Shown here piece after piece: positions 1 to 10,960 of a stretch of 64,000 nucleotides of DNA (position 1 is its first letter; each line of letters opens with the position of its first letter). Below the pieces are notes generated by a model, which had not been told where the DNA came from, did no database searches, and worked only from the letters and a program-made list of their open reading frames with translations. Both the position numbers and the translations under genes were made by a program. The stretch lies in assembly GCF_000004075.3 (NCBI RefSeq), contig NC_026661.2:4712001-4776000 (forward strand), in the 5' to 3' direction. This DNA is from Cucumis sativus (taxonomy: Eukaryota; Streptophyta; Magnoliopsida; Cucurbitales; Cucurbitaceae).

Positions 1-2860
1 GAGCAAGTTGAATACAAGCATTTCTCTAAAGATGAGGTTTTAGTAACGTGCATGCATCAGTTAAAGCAATGTTTTAGCAGTATACCAAACGAGAACTCCA
101 AGCTTAACGAACCAATGCAGCGCAACTCTACTCTATTCTATCTTAACATTGGACACTAACTTTGCTTAATTCAACATCACGTACATAGAAAATTATTACC
201 AAGTATCAACTCATTCTGCATCAGATAGACGTATACTACACAGACAACTTGTAATATTTTAAGAACTAAACCCTATATAGTCATGGGAGATGATTGAATC
301 AAACCTTATTGAGATTATCAAAGTCTAAAGGTGCACCCACATCAATTTCTATTATTTTAGAAACTACAATTTTCTTCATTCATATTGTAGCTTTGAAAGT
401 AAGCACATGGCCACCCACCAACATAACTTTTTTTTTTTTACCTCCTTAATTTGTGGTCAATTTGTTTACTACTATCCCTCTCTCTTCAATCACCATTTTC
501 TTCATATACCCAATACCCATAATTCAACATTATTGTGTCACACCTCTATAATATAGTTTGAAGGTTATATTTTTGTTAAATGGAACAAAATTTCTTCCTT
601 AATTTTATATGGATTGCTATTAGTTTTTCCAAGAAAACCAAATCTAATGCTCTGTACTTAGTTGATAATTCTTAATCTATTCCCTTGATTTATGGTCAAG
701 TAATTAATTTAGTTAATCCAACAAATACATATAGTTTTCCTCTCTAAGCTACACTTCGGAATATATATCTTTCCATTTTTCTCCTCTTTAAATTATCTTC
801 GACAATCATCCAATAAATTCTATTATGGTAATTTGAATTTAATAAAAACAGAAGTTTGAATATATAATAAATCAAACCAAGGTTTACACAAGGAGTTTTA
901 TCAAAAGTTTTAAAATGAAATAAATTTTTAAAAGGTTTTTTTTTCCTCTGTCATTGGTTTGCCCTATATTGTCAAACTTAATGGTGTGTATATTTGTTTT
1001 CCCCCCTTAAATTCTTCCAAAAACATTATCTTTTTCATGTTCAAATAACTTGCTTCTTGCATACTCCATACAATTTGGGAATATATTGTCTTTATTTGTG
1101 GATGATCATGAGAAAATCTTTGAGTTTCTGAAGTTGACATATTGATGAAATTATTATAAGAAACTACAATAGCCATAGCTTGCATGCAACAATAGTTATG
1201 TATATTTAATTAGATCATCAAACAAGAATAAGATAATCAAACCCTATTTTCCAATTCAACTATATTAACAATGCTTAGCTTAGCCTAATACAAGCCACCT
1301 AGCCCTTTTTTTTATATATAAAAAAAGAAATGTTATAAAATAATAAAATAGTAGATGAAATTAATAAAAATTGTAGTCCCGATATGTATTTATTCATTAG
1401 ATTAACTTCATTTTAACAAAACATGAGTGTAGGTATCAATTGTTTTTGCACTCAAATATCTCAACTATATTTGCACATCTTTAGCATTCTCCTCATATCT
1501 CATTGACAATAAATCTTTATGGATGGATAAAGGATACAAAGATCGACGAGTTTAATTAGATGACAATTTGAATGATCAAATTATAAGAAAGAAAAGGGGA
1601 GATGTTGAGAAAGCATGTTGTCAAGTTGAGAAATGTCAATAAGAAAAAGAAGAAGATAAGGAGAGAGACATACACACTCTCACATGGGCAAAGACAGAAG
1701 CACTATTGAGAGAATGACTTTTGATCACAGTTCATTAAATATTAAACAAAACATTTTGATATGAAATTCAACTGTCTAGAGATTGTTAGTTATTTATAGC
1801 CATGTGAGCCAATCACGATAGCTTTTTGTTTTCCATAATTTAAAGCTATGTTTGCGCCACATTTTTTGGTGACACTTTCTTTTCATATTTACCATTTACT
1901 ATCTCTAAATATGTTAGTTATATAAAAGCCTCCCCCCACTTGCTTCATTATATTCAACAACAACCATACATAATAATCCTCATCTTCAGAATAATTATAG
2001 ATGAGACTACGAAAATCTAAAATTCTAAATTTGTTGGGTTTGACGGAGTTTGAAATCTATATGGTTTAGTAAATAAGATATGATCTTTTTTTCTAAGAGT
2101 CCAAGATTTAATCGGTCATTAGTATCGTAGTTGTTCTTAGAGTTAAAACTAAAGAATAAAGTTTAGGTTCTTCGTTCGTAATAGTCATTAGTTTGCTAAT
2201 ACTAATTATGATGTGTTTTGTTTTGTTATCTACGTACTTTTTAACTAAGAGTGTTTTTAGAAAGGTAATGTATGTTTCTAAAACGTAAAAAGTGGTTGTT
2301 TTTGTTTGTGGAATTTGGTTAATAATTCAATGTTTCGTTAGAAATGAAAAACTATATCAATGAGATGGTAAGATAACAAGCATAATTTTATAAAATAAAA
2401 AATGATTTGATTAATTACCATAAGATGCAGTGAAAGATCAAAACTTCAACCTAGAAAATATATACCTCAATAACCAATATATATTGCTCATATTAATATT
2501 TATGTTTGTGAATAAAAGTGTAGAGAACCAAATAATCTTGCTTTGATTAAAAGTGAAAAAGGAATGAAAAGCTTATGAGTTAAATTAAAATTAAACTACT
2601 TATGATAAACCTTTCATTTCATTTCTAAATGATGATCAAGATTCCTACTTCTAGCCTTTTATTTAAAAGTTATATGTATATACTTTTACCCACTCGAAAT
2701 ATTTGATGAATAGTATATAAATTGTTATACATTTAAATAATCTATATGATTGTTTCTAGATCATCTATCTCTTGAGATTAAATGAGAACGCATTCAACAC
2801 TTGTATCTTTTCTTTAGTTCCACACTAGGAGAACAAAAATAGAATTACAAGACTCATCCT
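1..2860. other. Intergenic region upstream of the PR-1 array
   Basis: AT-rich non-coding DNA. I see no convincing gene. The only longer reading frame (964-1185, minus) has no recognisable motif. A good TATA box near 1919 has no gene behind it (separate entry). Confidence 0.6.
1919..1928 (+). promoter_or_regulatory. Orphan TATA box
   Basis: TATATAAAAG is followed by a C-run and a CAACAACAACC stretch about 30 bases on, which looks like a plant transcription start and leader. No PR-1 or other coding sequence follows within 900 bases. It could be what remains of the promoter of a lost array member, or chance. Weak support. Confidence 0.25.
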
Positions 2861-2863
2861 CTC

Positions 2864-2870
2864 TATAAAT
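2864..2870 (+). promoter_or_regulatory. TATA box of PR-1 locus 1
   Basis: TATAAAT lies 73 bases upstream of the ATG at 2937, which leaves a leader of roughly 40 bases. This position supports the 2937 start over a non-ATG start further upstream. Confidence 0.6.
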
Positions 2871-2936
2871 AAGAGTGCTGCTCCAAAAATAACAACACAA
2901 GAGTTGTATCAAGAAAAGAAAGAGACATCAAAAGAT

Positions 2937-3425
2937 ATGCCATCGCCCAAGCTTCTTCTGATCTCCTTCATGATGATGGGGTTAATAACCCAGCTAGCCT
3001 CCATCACCCTTGCTCAAAACTCCCACCAAGACTTTGTCAATGCCCACAATGCCGCCCGAGCAAAGGTCGGCGTCGGGCCAGTCTCTTGGAACTACACCTT
3101 AGCTGCCTATGCCCAAACTTATGCCAACAAGAAGATTGGCACTTGTGAGATGCAACATTCCTATGGTCCTTATGGTGAGAATTTAGCCGAAGGGTATGGC
3201 GAGATGACGGCGGTGGAGGCTGTGAACTTCTGGGTGAGTGAAAAGAAGTACTACGACCATCATTCCAACCGGTGCATCGGTGACGAGTGTCGCCATTATA
3301 CACAAGTAGTGTGGCGGGGCACCAAGCATGTGGGTTGTGCTAGAGTGAAATGTCACAACAATTGGATCTTTGTGATATGCAACTATGATCCTCCTGACAA
3401 TTATGTAGGCCAATTTCCTTACTGA
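2937..3425 (+). CDS. PR1: PR-1 protein, locus 1 (secreted CAP protein)
   Basis: Intronless gene for a 162-residue secreted PR-1 protein. Residues 1-26 are a hydrophobic signal peptide ending TLA, and the mature protein starts QNSHQDF. The CAP domain fills the rest: the first His is in NAHNAAR, the Glu in GPYGEN and the second His in CRHYTQVVW, with six cysteines for three disulfides. WNYT is a possible N-glycosylation site. The C-terminus CNYDPPDNYVGQFPY fits the CAPE precursor pattern except that the Gly of PxGN is Asp. PR-1 proteins act in the apoplast, bind sterols and are induced by salicylate signalling in many plants; induction here is inferred. The ATG was chosen because it is the first in frame after the TATA box at 2864. 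The closest relative in the window is the 10.5 kb copy (shared NRC-GDEC segment). Confidence 0.93.
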   Translation: MPSPKLLLISFMMMGLITQLASITLAQNSHQDFVNAHNAARAKVGVGPVSWNYTLAAYAQTYANKKIGTCEMQHSYGPYGENLAEGYGEMTAVEAVNFWVSEKKYYDHHSNRCIGDECRHYTQVVWRGTKHVGCARVKCHNNWIFVICNYDPPDNYVGQFPY

Positions 3426-4533
3426 AATTATAATTAAGATATTGAAAACTTGATGAACTACCCATAATTGTGATTCAAAGATAATGATGTTATTATGATC
3501 TTTACAAATTATCTTTTGGAACTATAATGATATATTATGCATAGACATTATGTTGCCCATCATTTGGTCCTACCATTTGTTTTTCTCTTTAATTATAAGT
3601 ACATCTTTTCATCGAAAAACAATCCCCATGGTTGTGAACTTTGAGTTTATCTCTTGGTTGCAATAATATTTAAAACAATATATATTGAATCGTTAGCTAA
3701 ACCTGTCCATTATCAATGAGTTGATCATAATTTTTTCTTTAAACAAAACATTAAAGGAATCCAAATATTTGACTTAATAAGGATATGAGTTATTGAATTA
3801 AACTTGATTTACATGTATGTATTTATATATATATTGTATTTATTCCCCACACACACATCAAGATACATATAATATTAAAAGAAAGTTTGATAGAAACCGA
3901 AAGGAGTAGTTATATATATTTATTTGCTTTAAAAATGGAAGTTACGTTGGATTACAAATGGAAGCCAAGAAACAAGTGGAGCCTAAACCAATATGTCTAA
4001 TTAAAAAAGTGAAAGTGAAAGTGACATATTATGGGATACCATATATAATCAGTGTAATTCAAAAGAAAAGTTTATTTTATGGATACAATTTATTGCCCTT
4101 AAGAGTTTATCACTAATATATTATTTTGTCATTATATTGTTGCAATCACTTAAAAGATTAACTAATATAATATATGAGGCTAAATACACTTCTTTATTAG
4201 CTTTATTAAAGTTCTATTAATTACCTATTGCAATTACCCAACAAGTTATGTATATTACAATTAACAATTGGTATAGGGTCTTTGGCCCATGACAAAATCC
4301 TCAAAATGGAAGAGATTCTAGTTGTCCAACACTGAAAAATTATATTATAAGTTGGAAGATGAGTATATATATATATATATTATAGCTCTTTAAGAAATTT
4401 GCAAAAGTGGATAGAGAACCATAGTTTAGTTTCTCTCCTCCCATGCAGTAAGATAAGTGAGTACTCAACCTAACCATTATTTGAATCAATACATACTTAA
4501 AGTAAACAAAAGCTTTGTTTTGTTGAACAAGAA
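3426..4533. other. Spacer between PR-1 locus 1 and the tRNA gene
   Basis: AT-rich, with no gene visible. A TA-dinucleotide run lies near 4363-4381. Nothing else can be assigned. Confidence 0.5.
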
Positions 4534-4606
4534 GGGGATGTAGCTCAAATGGTAGAGCGCTCGCTTTGCATGCGAGAGGTACAGGGTTCGATACCCTGCA
4601 TCTCCA
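4534..4606 (+). tRNA. tRNA-Ala: tRNA-Ala (anticodon UGC)
   Basis: A full 73-base cloverleaf can be read. The acceptor GGGGATG pairs with CATCTCC (one G-T pair). The D stem is GCTC/GAGC. The anticodon stem CTCGC/GCGAG encloses the loop TTTGCAT with anticodon TGC. The T stem CAGGG/CCCTG carries the loop TTCGATA, and the discriminator base is A. There is no intron, and CCA is not encoded, as expected for a nuclear gene. A run of eight T (4612-4619) right after it is the Pol III terminator. It sits between two PR-1 genes and looks functional. Confidence 0.95.
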
Positions 4607-4611
4607 TCACC

Positions 4612-4619
4612 TTTTTTTT
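4612..4619 (+). terminator. Pol III terminator of tRNA-Ala
   Basis: Eight consecutive T residues start six bases after the tRNA 3' end, the usual RNA polymerase III stop signal. Confidence 0.8.
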
Positions 4620-4902
4620 CTTTCTTTAATTTTAACTTACTATATTTTTGTTATTTTTTATAAGATTCTATACTCAACCACGAGACAAGATCAAGGACAC
4701 AAAAATGATATATTTTTGGTGCTATCGAAATTAGGAGTATAATTTGAAATTTTGTAAAGGAACTATGTTTATTAACACATATAGATATATGATCATTATA
4801 TATTCTTTACAAGTAAGCTAAATAAAAGAATTATTCAAATGGGTAGCAATTATATCATGGAAAATATTCAATATTATATTCAAAATAGTGTAGTTAAAAT
4901 TG

Positions 4903-4908
4903 TTGACC
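4903..4908 (+). promoter_or_regulatory. W-box-like core upstream of PR-1 locus 2
   Basis: TTGACC lies about 290 bases before the ATG of the 5.2 kb PR-1 gene. TTGAC is the WRKY-factor core and is common in PR-1 promoters. A hexamer occurs often by chance, so this is only a candidate. Confidence 0.25.
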
Positions 4909-5070
4909 ATATGAACTAATTTGATTTTACCATCCACACAATATTCTTCAATTACCCAAAAATTGAGGGAGTTTCAATGTGCCTCCACTTTTGTCTGTCT
5001 TCATGTATTTCCATCCCAAACAAAACAACTTACTAAAATAGAAAACCCACACCATTTGATGTGTTCTTCA

Positions 5071-5078
5071 TATAAATA
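5071..5078 (+). promoter_or_regulatory. TATA box of PR-1 locus 2
   Basis: TATAAATA lies 128 bases before the ATG at 5199, giving an A/C-rich leader of roughly 95 bases. Confidence 0.55.
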
Positions 5079-5198
5079 CCCAAAACCCAAAACACAAATT
5101 AATCTCCTCAACCAAACTCAACAATACCCATAATAATCCTTCAACTAACCCTTCCTTCATTGAGAAAACAAAAAGGCACAACTTAAATACCTTAAGAG

Positions 5199-5693
5199 AT
5201 GACATCTACGACTAAGTTTGTTTTTGCATTTTGTGTTGTTGGACTATTCCTAATCTTAGCTCCAATATCTCCCACCCTTGCAAACAGCACCCCCCAGGAC
5301 TTCGTCGATGCCCATAATGCCATCCGTGCCAAGTATGGCGTCGGTCCGGTCACTTGGAACAAAACCATAGCCAGTTATGCTGAAAAATATGCCAAAACTA
5401 AAACCGCTACCTGCGAGATGGAGCATTCTATGGGACCTTATGGAGAAAACTTGGCCGAAGCATTTGAGAAGACAACAGCAGAATTGACAGTGAACTATTG
5501 GGCTAGTGAGGATAAATTTTATGACCATAAATCAAACAAGTGTGTTGAGGAAGAGTGCGGCCATTTCCTTCAAATTGTGTGGAAGGACACAACATCGATT
5601 GGTTGTGCAGAAGTTAAGTGCAACAACAACTATATTTTCACTATTTGCAACTATTATCCTCCAGGAGGGTATCCTGACCAACTTCCATACTGA
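5199..5693 (+). CDS. PR1: PR-1 protein, locus 2 (divergent CAP core)
   Basis: Intronless, 164 residues. Signal peptide about 1-28 (ending TLA), mature start NSTPQDF. CAP landmarks are DAHNAIR, GPYGEN and six cysteines. The usual CGHYTQVVW segment reads CGHFLQIVW: the His is kept but the Tyr and Thr that normally follow are replaced. The C-terminus CNYYPPGGYPDQLPY lacks the Asn of PxGN, so any CAPE peptide would be atypical. WNKT is a possible N-glycosylation site. The minus-strand relic at 21.0-21.4 kb is its nearest relative in the window (shared NYW and KCVEE segments). The reading frame is fully open and has a TATA box, so I treat it as functional, possibly with altered ligand or peptide properties. 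Confidence 0.9.
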   Translation: MTSTTKFVFAFCVVGLFLILAPISPTLANSTPQDFVDAHNAIRAKYGVGPVTWNKTIASYAEKYAKTKTATCEMEHSMGPYGENLAEAFEKTTAELTVNYWASEDKFYDHKSNKCVEEECGHFLQIVWKDTTSIGCAEVKCNNNYIFTICNYYPPGGYPDQLPY

Positions 5694-7150
5694 AAACATG
5701 CAGATTAACAGCTGATCAAAATAACAGGACCGGGTCAAGGTCGATCGGCCAATGAATTTTGTATTATTATTATTATATAAGTCATGGAGATGTCCAATCA
5801 TCGTCTGTACATTTTTTATTAAATATATATAGGGTTATGGTTTTTTTCCTCATATGTGATGCGAGTTTCAATTGCATTATTGCTAACCTTTTTGCATGCA
5901 ATACAAAATTATTGCTTGAATTATATCTATTAATAATTTCAATTGAATTCTAATATGTTGTTCTTTTTAATTAATCAAGCAAACCCACATAGTTGAGTCT
6001 ACAAAATTAGAATTATTAGGCTCATGATGTCAAAGAGTAAAGAAACTTCATTAAAATAATAGAAAAGCTAAGACATTATTGTAACATCTTTGGACTATGG
6101 AAGGTGATGAAATGGAAAACACAAGAGGGGAATATGGATAATATTGAGCTCCTTGATGTCAAATTTATCACAATTTTCTCTTTTGTTAAAGTGAAGATTG
6201 ATCAATTATTATAAACCTAAGATCGATTTATGGAATGTATAATGAATAAATATTTAGAATGAAGAGAATCATGGAGAAGTAATTCCTAATTTTTTTATTT
6301 AATATTATCACACTTTAACTCTCAAAGCTTCCTCAAACATGGAAGAAGTTAGATAGGCTAATTGAAAACTACAAATTTACATGTAACACATCGTTGTTGT
6401 AACGTGAGTTTTGAAAGGTTCTTGAACTTCTTAAACTTTTCTAACACTAACTTAGAAACACATTGTAGGTTAATAATTATGGATAGTTGCAAATTTAGCA
6501 ATTAAATTCAAAATAATTAAGTATATAGCAACATTTTAAAATTTTTAACACGTTCTATCAATGATAGAAGTCTATCACCTATACACTATGTTGCGAATAT
6601 TGGTTTATCATACGAGTCTATCAGCGATAGTTTTGCTATATTTACAATTTTTTTAAAATGTTGCTACATTCTTAATTATTATTCCTAAAATGGCCATCAA
6701 TTACAATTTCCTTTAAAAAAAAATGAATATCCAATTGTTGAATTTATTGTGTTGGGTTGGCCATAACCATAACCATTGATTTCTTAATGCATTGAAAAAG
6801 CTATGACCAATGAAAATTAAATATATAATACTTAGGTCGTAGCACAAGACCCGATGAAAATGTATATTTTAATAACTTTTTAACCTAACTCAACTCATAT
6901 AATTCGGATTGGATATAGTTTGGATTGGGGTTTGATGGGTTACCTATTTTGGTTTTTTTTTTTTCTTTTCTTTTGAATATTAACCAAAGTTGAAAATCTC
7001 AATCCACACACTATTATTCTATGATTAGTAATTTATATTGAAGAGAGAAGAAATTATGGTTTTTCTTTAGTAAGTACCCTTCTATTATTAGACATCTCCT
7101 TTGTCTTCCAAAACAAATACCCCTAAAATTAGAACTATACCCCATCTCTC
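5694..7150. other. Spacer between PR-1 loci 2 and 3
   Basis: No gene seen. It holds a foldback MITE at about 6500-6700 (separate entry) and otherwise AT-rich sequence. A TATA-like ACATAAATA at about 7158-7166 may serve the next PR-1 gene. Confidence 0.5.
6500..6700. mobile_element. Foldback MITE, family A copy 1
   Basis: Imperfect terminal inverted repeats of about 50 bases enclose a short centre. The clearest part of the left arm is AATTAAGTATATAGCAAC, mirrored on the right as GTTGCTACATTCTTAATT. The centre is built of 'tatcaatgatagaagtctatc'-like self-complementary blocks. There is no coding capacity. Copies at 13.67-13.88 and 24.73-24.98 kb share ends and centre, which supports a mobile family. 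Superfamily unassigned; boundaries good to perhaps 20 bases. Confidence 0.65.
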
Positions 7151-7282
7151 CTTCTTTACATAAATACTCTACCCTAAGCCAAACCCCAAACTGCAAAAAT
7201 AATCTTCACAAATCCCATATAATCAATAAGGAATTCTTTCAACTACTTAGCTTAGAGCTGGACGAATCCATCATTTATAAAT

Positions 7283-7798
7283 ATGGGATTTGCCAACATT
7301 CTCTCCACCCTTTGTTTATTGGGGCTAACCCTAACCCTAACCCTAACCCTAACCCTAGCTTCTACTGCTCCCAGCTTGGCCAAAAGCTCCCCCAAAAACT
7401 ACATTGACGCACACAATGCCGTCCGTGCAGCGGTTGGCGTCGAGCCTCTTCATTGGAACTCGACTTTGGCTGATTATGCTCAAAATTACGCCAACACGAA
7501 GATCGCTACTTGTCAAATGGAGCACTCGGGAGGACCGTATGGCGAAAACCTAGCAGAGGGAAACGAAGTAATGACAGCTGAGACAGCAGTGAGTCTCTGG
7601 GCCGACGAGAAGAAACATTACGACTACAATTCGAATACGTGCAGCAATGACCCTAGCAATTGCCTCCATTATACACAGTTGGTATGGAGTAACACAAAAT
7701 CTGTTGGTTGTGCACAAGTGAAATGCCAAAACAATTGGGTGTTTTTGATATGCAGCTATTATCCTCCAGGCAACTATAATGGCCAACGTCCATATTAA
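7283..7798 (+). CDS. PR1: PR-1 protein, locus 3 (telomere-like repeat in signal peptide)
   Basis: Intronless, 171 residues. The signal peptide (about 1-34) is longer than in its neighbours because residues 15-24 are five Leu-Thr pairs encoded by a perfect CTAACC array. The cleavage site is probably after SLA, before KSSPKNY. The CAP domain has DAHNAVR, GPYGEN and CLHYTQLVW plus the six cysteines. An extra Ser-Asn-Asp-Pro stretch sits between the two cysteines before LHYTQ. The end reads CSYYPPGNYNGQRPY: the CAPE body is standard, but the preceding CNYx processing motif is CSYY. WNST is a possible N-glycosylation site. Start is the first ATG in frame. Confidence 0.92.
   Translation: MGFANILSTLCLLGLTLTLTLTLTLASTAPSLAKSSPKNYIDAHNAVRAAVGVEPLHWNSTLADYAQNYANTKIATCQMEHSGGPYGENLAEGNEVMTAETAVSLWADEKKHYDYNSNTCSNDPSNCLHYTQLVWSNTKSVGCAQVKCQNNWVFLICSYYPPGNYNGQRPY
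7325..7354 (+). repeat. Interstitial telomere-like hexamer array inside a coding region
   Basis: Five perfect CTAACC units (TTAGGG-type on the other strand) code for (Leu-Thr)5 in the hydrophobic part of the locus 3 signal peptide. The period of six keeps the frame whatever the copy number. The usual plant telomere unit is seven bases (TTTAGGG), so this is the six-base form. Confidence 0.95.
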
Positions 7799-10400
7799 AC
7801 TTTTAGAGGGGTGAGTACAAGCTAAGGCTTCTTTTTTATTCATTAGAAACTGTCTAAAGAAAGAAGAAACAAAATTGGAGAGATTTGTTCTTTAAAAAGT
7901 ATTATATTTTAACTATTACTACTACTTTTTATAATTGACTCTATTCGGATTATATTTTTAATCTGAAAGATCAATTGTAGATTATGGCTTTCTTGCTGCT
8001 TGGGATAGCAGTTTGTAATGCAAACATACAAATATTTTTTGAATCATAGTAATTTCAAGTATTATGTGTATGTGTTTTATAAAATTTTGTAAACTTTATG
8101 ATTTATATATGCATTAACTATATAATTAAAAAGAAAAAAGATTATATAGGATGCATCTATTATAAATAAAAAGAAAAGGACTAAACTATATATAGGATAA
8201 CAAAGATGGATAGAAGTCTATCCGTGATAGAAACGTACAAGTTAAAAGGAATTGTCTCGAAATACCTTGAAGGTTTGAATAATTAGTTAAGAGGAAAATG
8301 GAGACAAATCAGCATAATAATTAAAACCAAACGTACAAGTTAAGCAAATGGCATATGAATATTCTAAAATAACATAAGACAATATTATATGAAAGTGATT
8401 GGGAGTCACATGTCCAAAGTACTTTTTATTAACACCATGAATTGATTCTCAAATTAAAGAAAAAATAAAACAATTGGTGTAAGTTTTATTATTCAACTGT
8501 TTAGTTTAGGGGTTTGTCAGTTTATGAGACATGTGAACCTATGACACACCAACCCCAACCTTTAATCCTTCTTCTTTCTTTCACTTTTGAAATATATGCT
8601 TAGTTTGATGAACAATTCCCCTTTTTATTAAATTACTTTATAACATTATCAATTAATATAAGAAAAATGATTGTAAATGATTTTTTTAGAAAATGATACG
8701 TTTGGACCCGTAAGTTCATCAAAGCATTCCTGCTAGATGGGTATCCCTTTTAGCACATACATCATTCCATCAAATATATTCAATAAACATAAGGGAGTAC
8801 AAAAGTTCAATACAGCGCATAGAAAGCTAGAAAAAACTATCAAATGAGAGCATATATATTTAGAACTATGACCGTAGAAAAGTACATATTAAAAAAAGAG
8901 CTTTTGAAGGACCATAGGTCGATGATGTTGCAGGTGTCTTCCCACCGAATGATTGTAAATGATAAAACTACTTAATATTTATATATATATACACGAAAAT
9001 TTTTAAATTCTATCCCTAATTAATTAATTTTAGAGTGTTATCAAATATTATTTTTTAAAAAAGGGTCACCAAATACAATTATCTTCATTTTTCTTTTGTA
9101 TTACTACCTACATGCTTTTTATTATTATTGTTGTTGTCTTTCTTCTAATAATGTTTTTCAAAATCTACCTCAAGCTATAAAATTCTAAAAACGTGATTCT
9201 CAATTTTTAAAAAAAAAATAGAATTGGACTAAGATATGAATTATTTCTTCAAGAAAATGTGAAAATCATAGTTATAATTTAAAAAGGAAAAAAGAAAAAC
9301 TATTGAGAACACAATATTGTTTTTCAATGTAGACTTAGTTTTGAAGAGAGTTATTTCGATATTGCCATCCTCATATATATATAGTTCATATCATAATATA
9401 TTGTTGATTATCTAATTTTATCCAAAAAAAAAAAAGTCCCGATAAAATTATCTGAAAACTATATTTTACAATATTTTCAGCAGTTTTTATCTTTTACAAT
9501 AATTTATCTTTCCTTATATATAGTTTTGGTATTTTTTTTTCTAGATTAAAAAATTAACATGTCTATTTTTCTTTTAAATATATGAAATTATAATATTTAA
9601 TTCAATAAAACTCAACAAATTAATAAACACAAGAAGTGTTCACTTCATAAAAATGTTGGGATGTACTTACTATAACGTTGGTATCTTTTATTAAAAGTAA
9701 CTTGAATTATTGTGTTATTATTGCTGTTATCTCCTCCTTGAGAAAAAGGATGGGTGAGGTTTTTTTTCTCCAATAAACACATCCTCATATAAAATACACA
9801 TGTGAACCTTTTTTTAATCTAAAAAAACCCAAAAGAAATGCATGTGAACTTCACAAGTGATGTATGCCCATCTTTTATTTAGTATATATATACAAATGAA
9901 ATATTGTATTCATTACTGTCCAATGATTTGTTATAGCATGGAAAATCTTATCTGCCATTAATTATATCAAACTTTGAAAATTATTAAATCATAAACTAAA
10001 TCAAATGTTTATATATTTCATTAGTTAAAATGTTCATATATATATTCTCTCCATGTATTAAAATAAAACTATAGAGTATTCATATGCATATACATAGGTT
10101 ATGGGCTAGTATTTCATAATAAACCATAGAAATTTGATGGCAATTAGAAAAGATAAAAACAGACACTATTAATGATGGGAGGGACAATTTTATACCAAAT
10201 AAAGAGGCAAATTTTATCAACAAAAGCAAGTCAGATGACACCATGTGTTTGGCCCATATATCTACATAATGTGCCATTATTTGATTGAAAAAGGATGCAA
10301 CAAACTATATTAGAAAATTACCCTCTCTCTTTCATTTTGTCTTTCTCTTTAAACAATTCCCCAACTACAGATGCAAACCACTAACCCCCACCATCTCTTT
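7799..10400. other. Spacer between PR-1 loci 3 and 4
   Basis: 2.6 kb of AT-rich DNA with no gene that I can support. A short 'gatagaagtctatccgtgatag' hairpin near 8208-8230 resembles the centre of MITE family A. Short A- and T-runs are frequent. Confidence 0.5.
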
Positions 10401-10406
10401 CTTCTC

Positions 10407-10414
10407 TATAAATA
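10407..10414 (+). promoter_or_regulatory. TATA box of PR-1 locus 4
   Basis: TATAAATA lies 68 bases before the ATG at 10475, in the same CTCTATAAATA context as at locus 1. Confidence 0.6.
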
Positions 10415-10474
10415 CCCTTTATACCATGCATACACCAAATACAAAAGAATATTCTCCTCCAAACCCCCCAGAAA

Positions 10475-10960
10475 ATGGTTTCCTCCACCATTATTCCCTC
10501 TACCATTTTCTTGGTAAGTTTCCTCCTGGCTACTACCATCTCCAATGCCCAAAACTCCCCCCAAGACTTCGTCGATACGCACAACGACATCCGAGCGGCG
10601 GTAGGTGTTGGCCCAGTCTCCTGGGACGACACTCTAGCCGCCTATGCTCAGAGTTATGCTGATAGTAAGATGGATACTTGTGAGATGGAGCACTCCAATG
10701 GACCCTATGGTGAAAACCTAGCTGAGGGGTATGACGAGATGACAGGGGTGGAGGCGGTGAGGTTCTGGGCAACTGAGAAAAAGTTCTACAACCACCATTT
10801 GAATCGATGCGTGGGGGACGAGTGTGGGCACTATACACAAATAGTGTGGAGGCACACTACAAATATAGGGTGTGGTAGAGTGAAGTGTGAGAACAATTGG
10901 GTCTTTGTGATCTGCAACTATAATCCTCCTGGCAACTATATTGGCCAACATCCTTACTGA
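10475..10960 (+). CDS. PR1: PR-1 protein, locus 4
   Basis: Intronless, 161 residues. Signal peptide about 1-25 (ending SNA), mature start QNSPQDF. The CAP residues are in DTHNDIR, GPYGEN and CGHYTQIVW, with six cysteines. The C-terminus CNYNPPGNYIGQHPY matches the CAPE precursor pattern fully. It is closest to locus 1 (shared GPVSW, YDEMT/YGEMT and NRC-GDEC segments) but lacks the Asn-x-Thr at WDDT. Acidic residues are frequent, so it may be an acidic PR-1; I did not compute a pI. Expected to be secreted to the apoplast and defence-induced (family knowledge). Confidence 0.94.
   Translation: MVSSTIIPSTIFLVSFLLATTISNAQNSPQDFVDTHNDIRAAVGVGPVSWDDTLAAYAQSYADSKMDTCEMEHSNGPYGENLAEGYDEMTGVEAVRFWATEKKFYNHHLNRCVGDECGHYTQIVWRHTTNIGCGRVKCENNWVFVICNYNPPGNYIGQHPY

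Noticed and set aside
2904-2936. Longer N-terminus for PR-1 locus 1
   Set aside because: The frame there starts with TTG, not ATG. The ATG at 2937 gives a normal leader.
3037-3413. Minus-strand frames opposite PR-1 genes here and at other loci
   Set aside because: They mirror conserved PR-1 codons on the other strand and have no independent support.
7325-7354. Former telomere or chromosome-fusion site
   Set aside because: Only 30 bases of the six-base unit, in frame inside a gene. A fusion site would be longer, in plant-type units and unlikely to stay coding.
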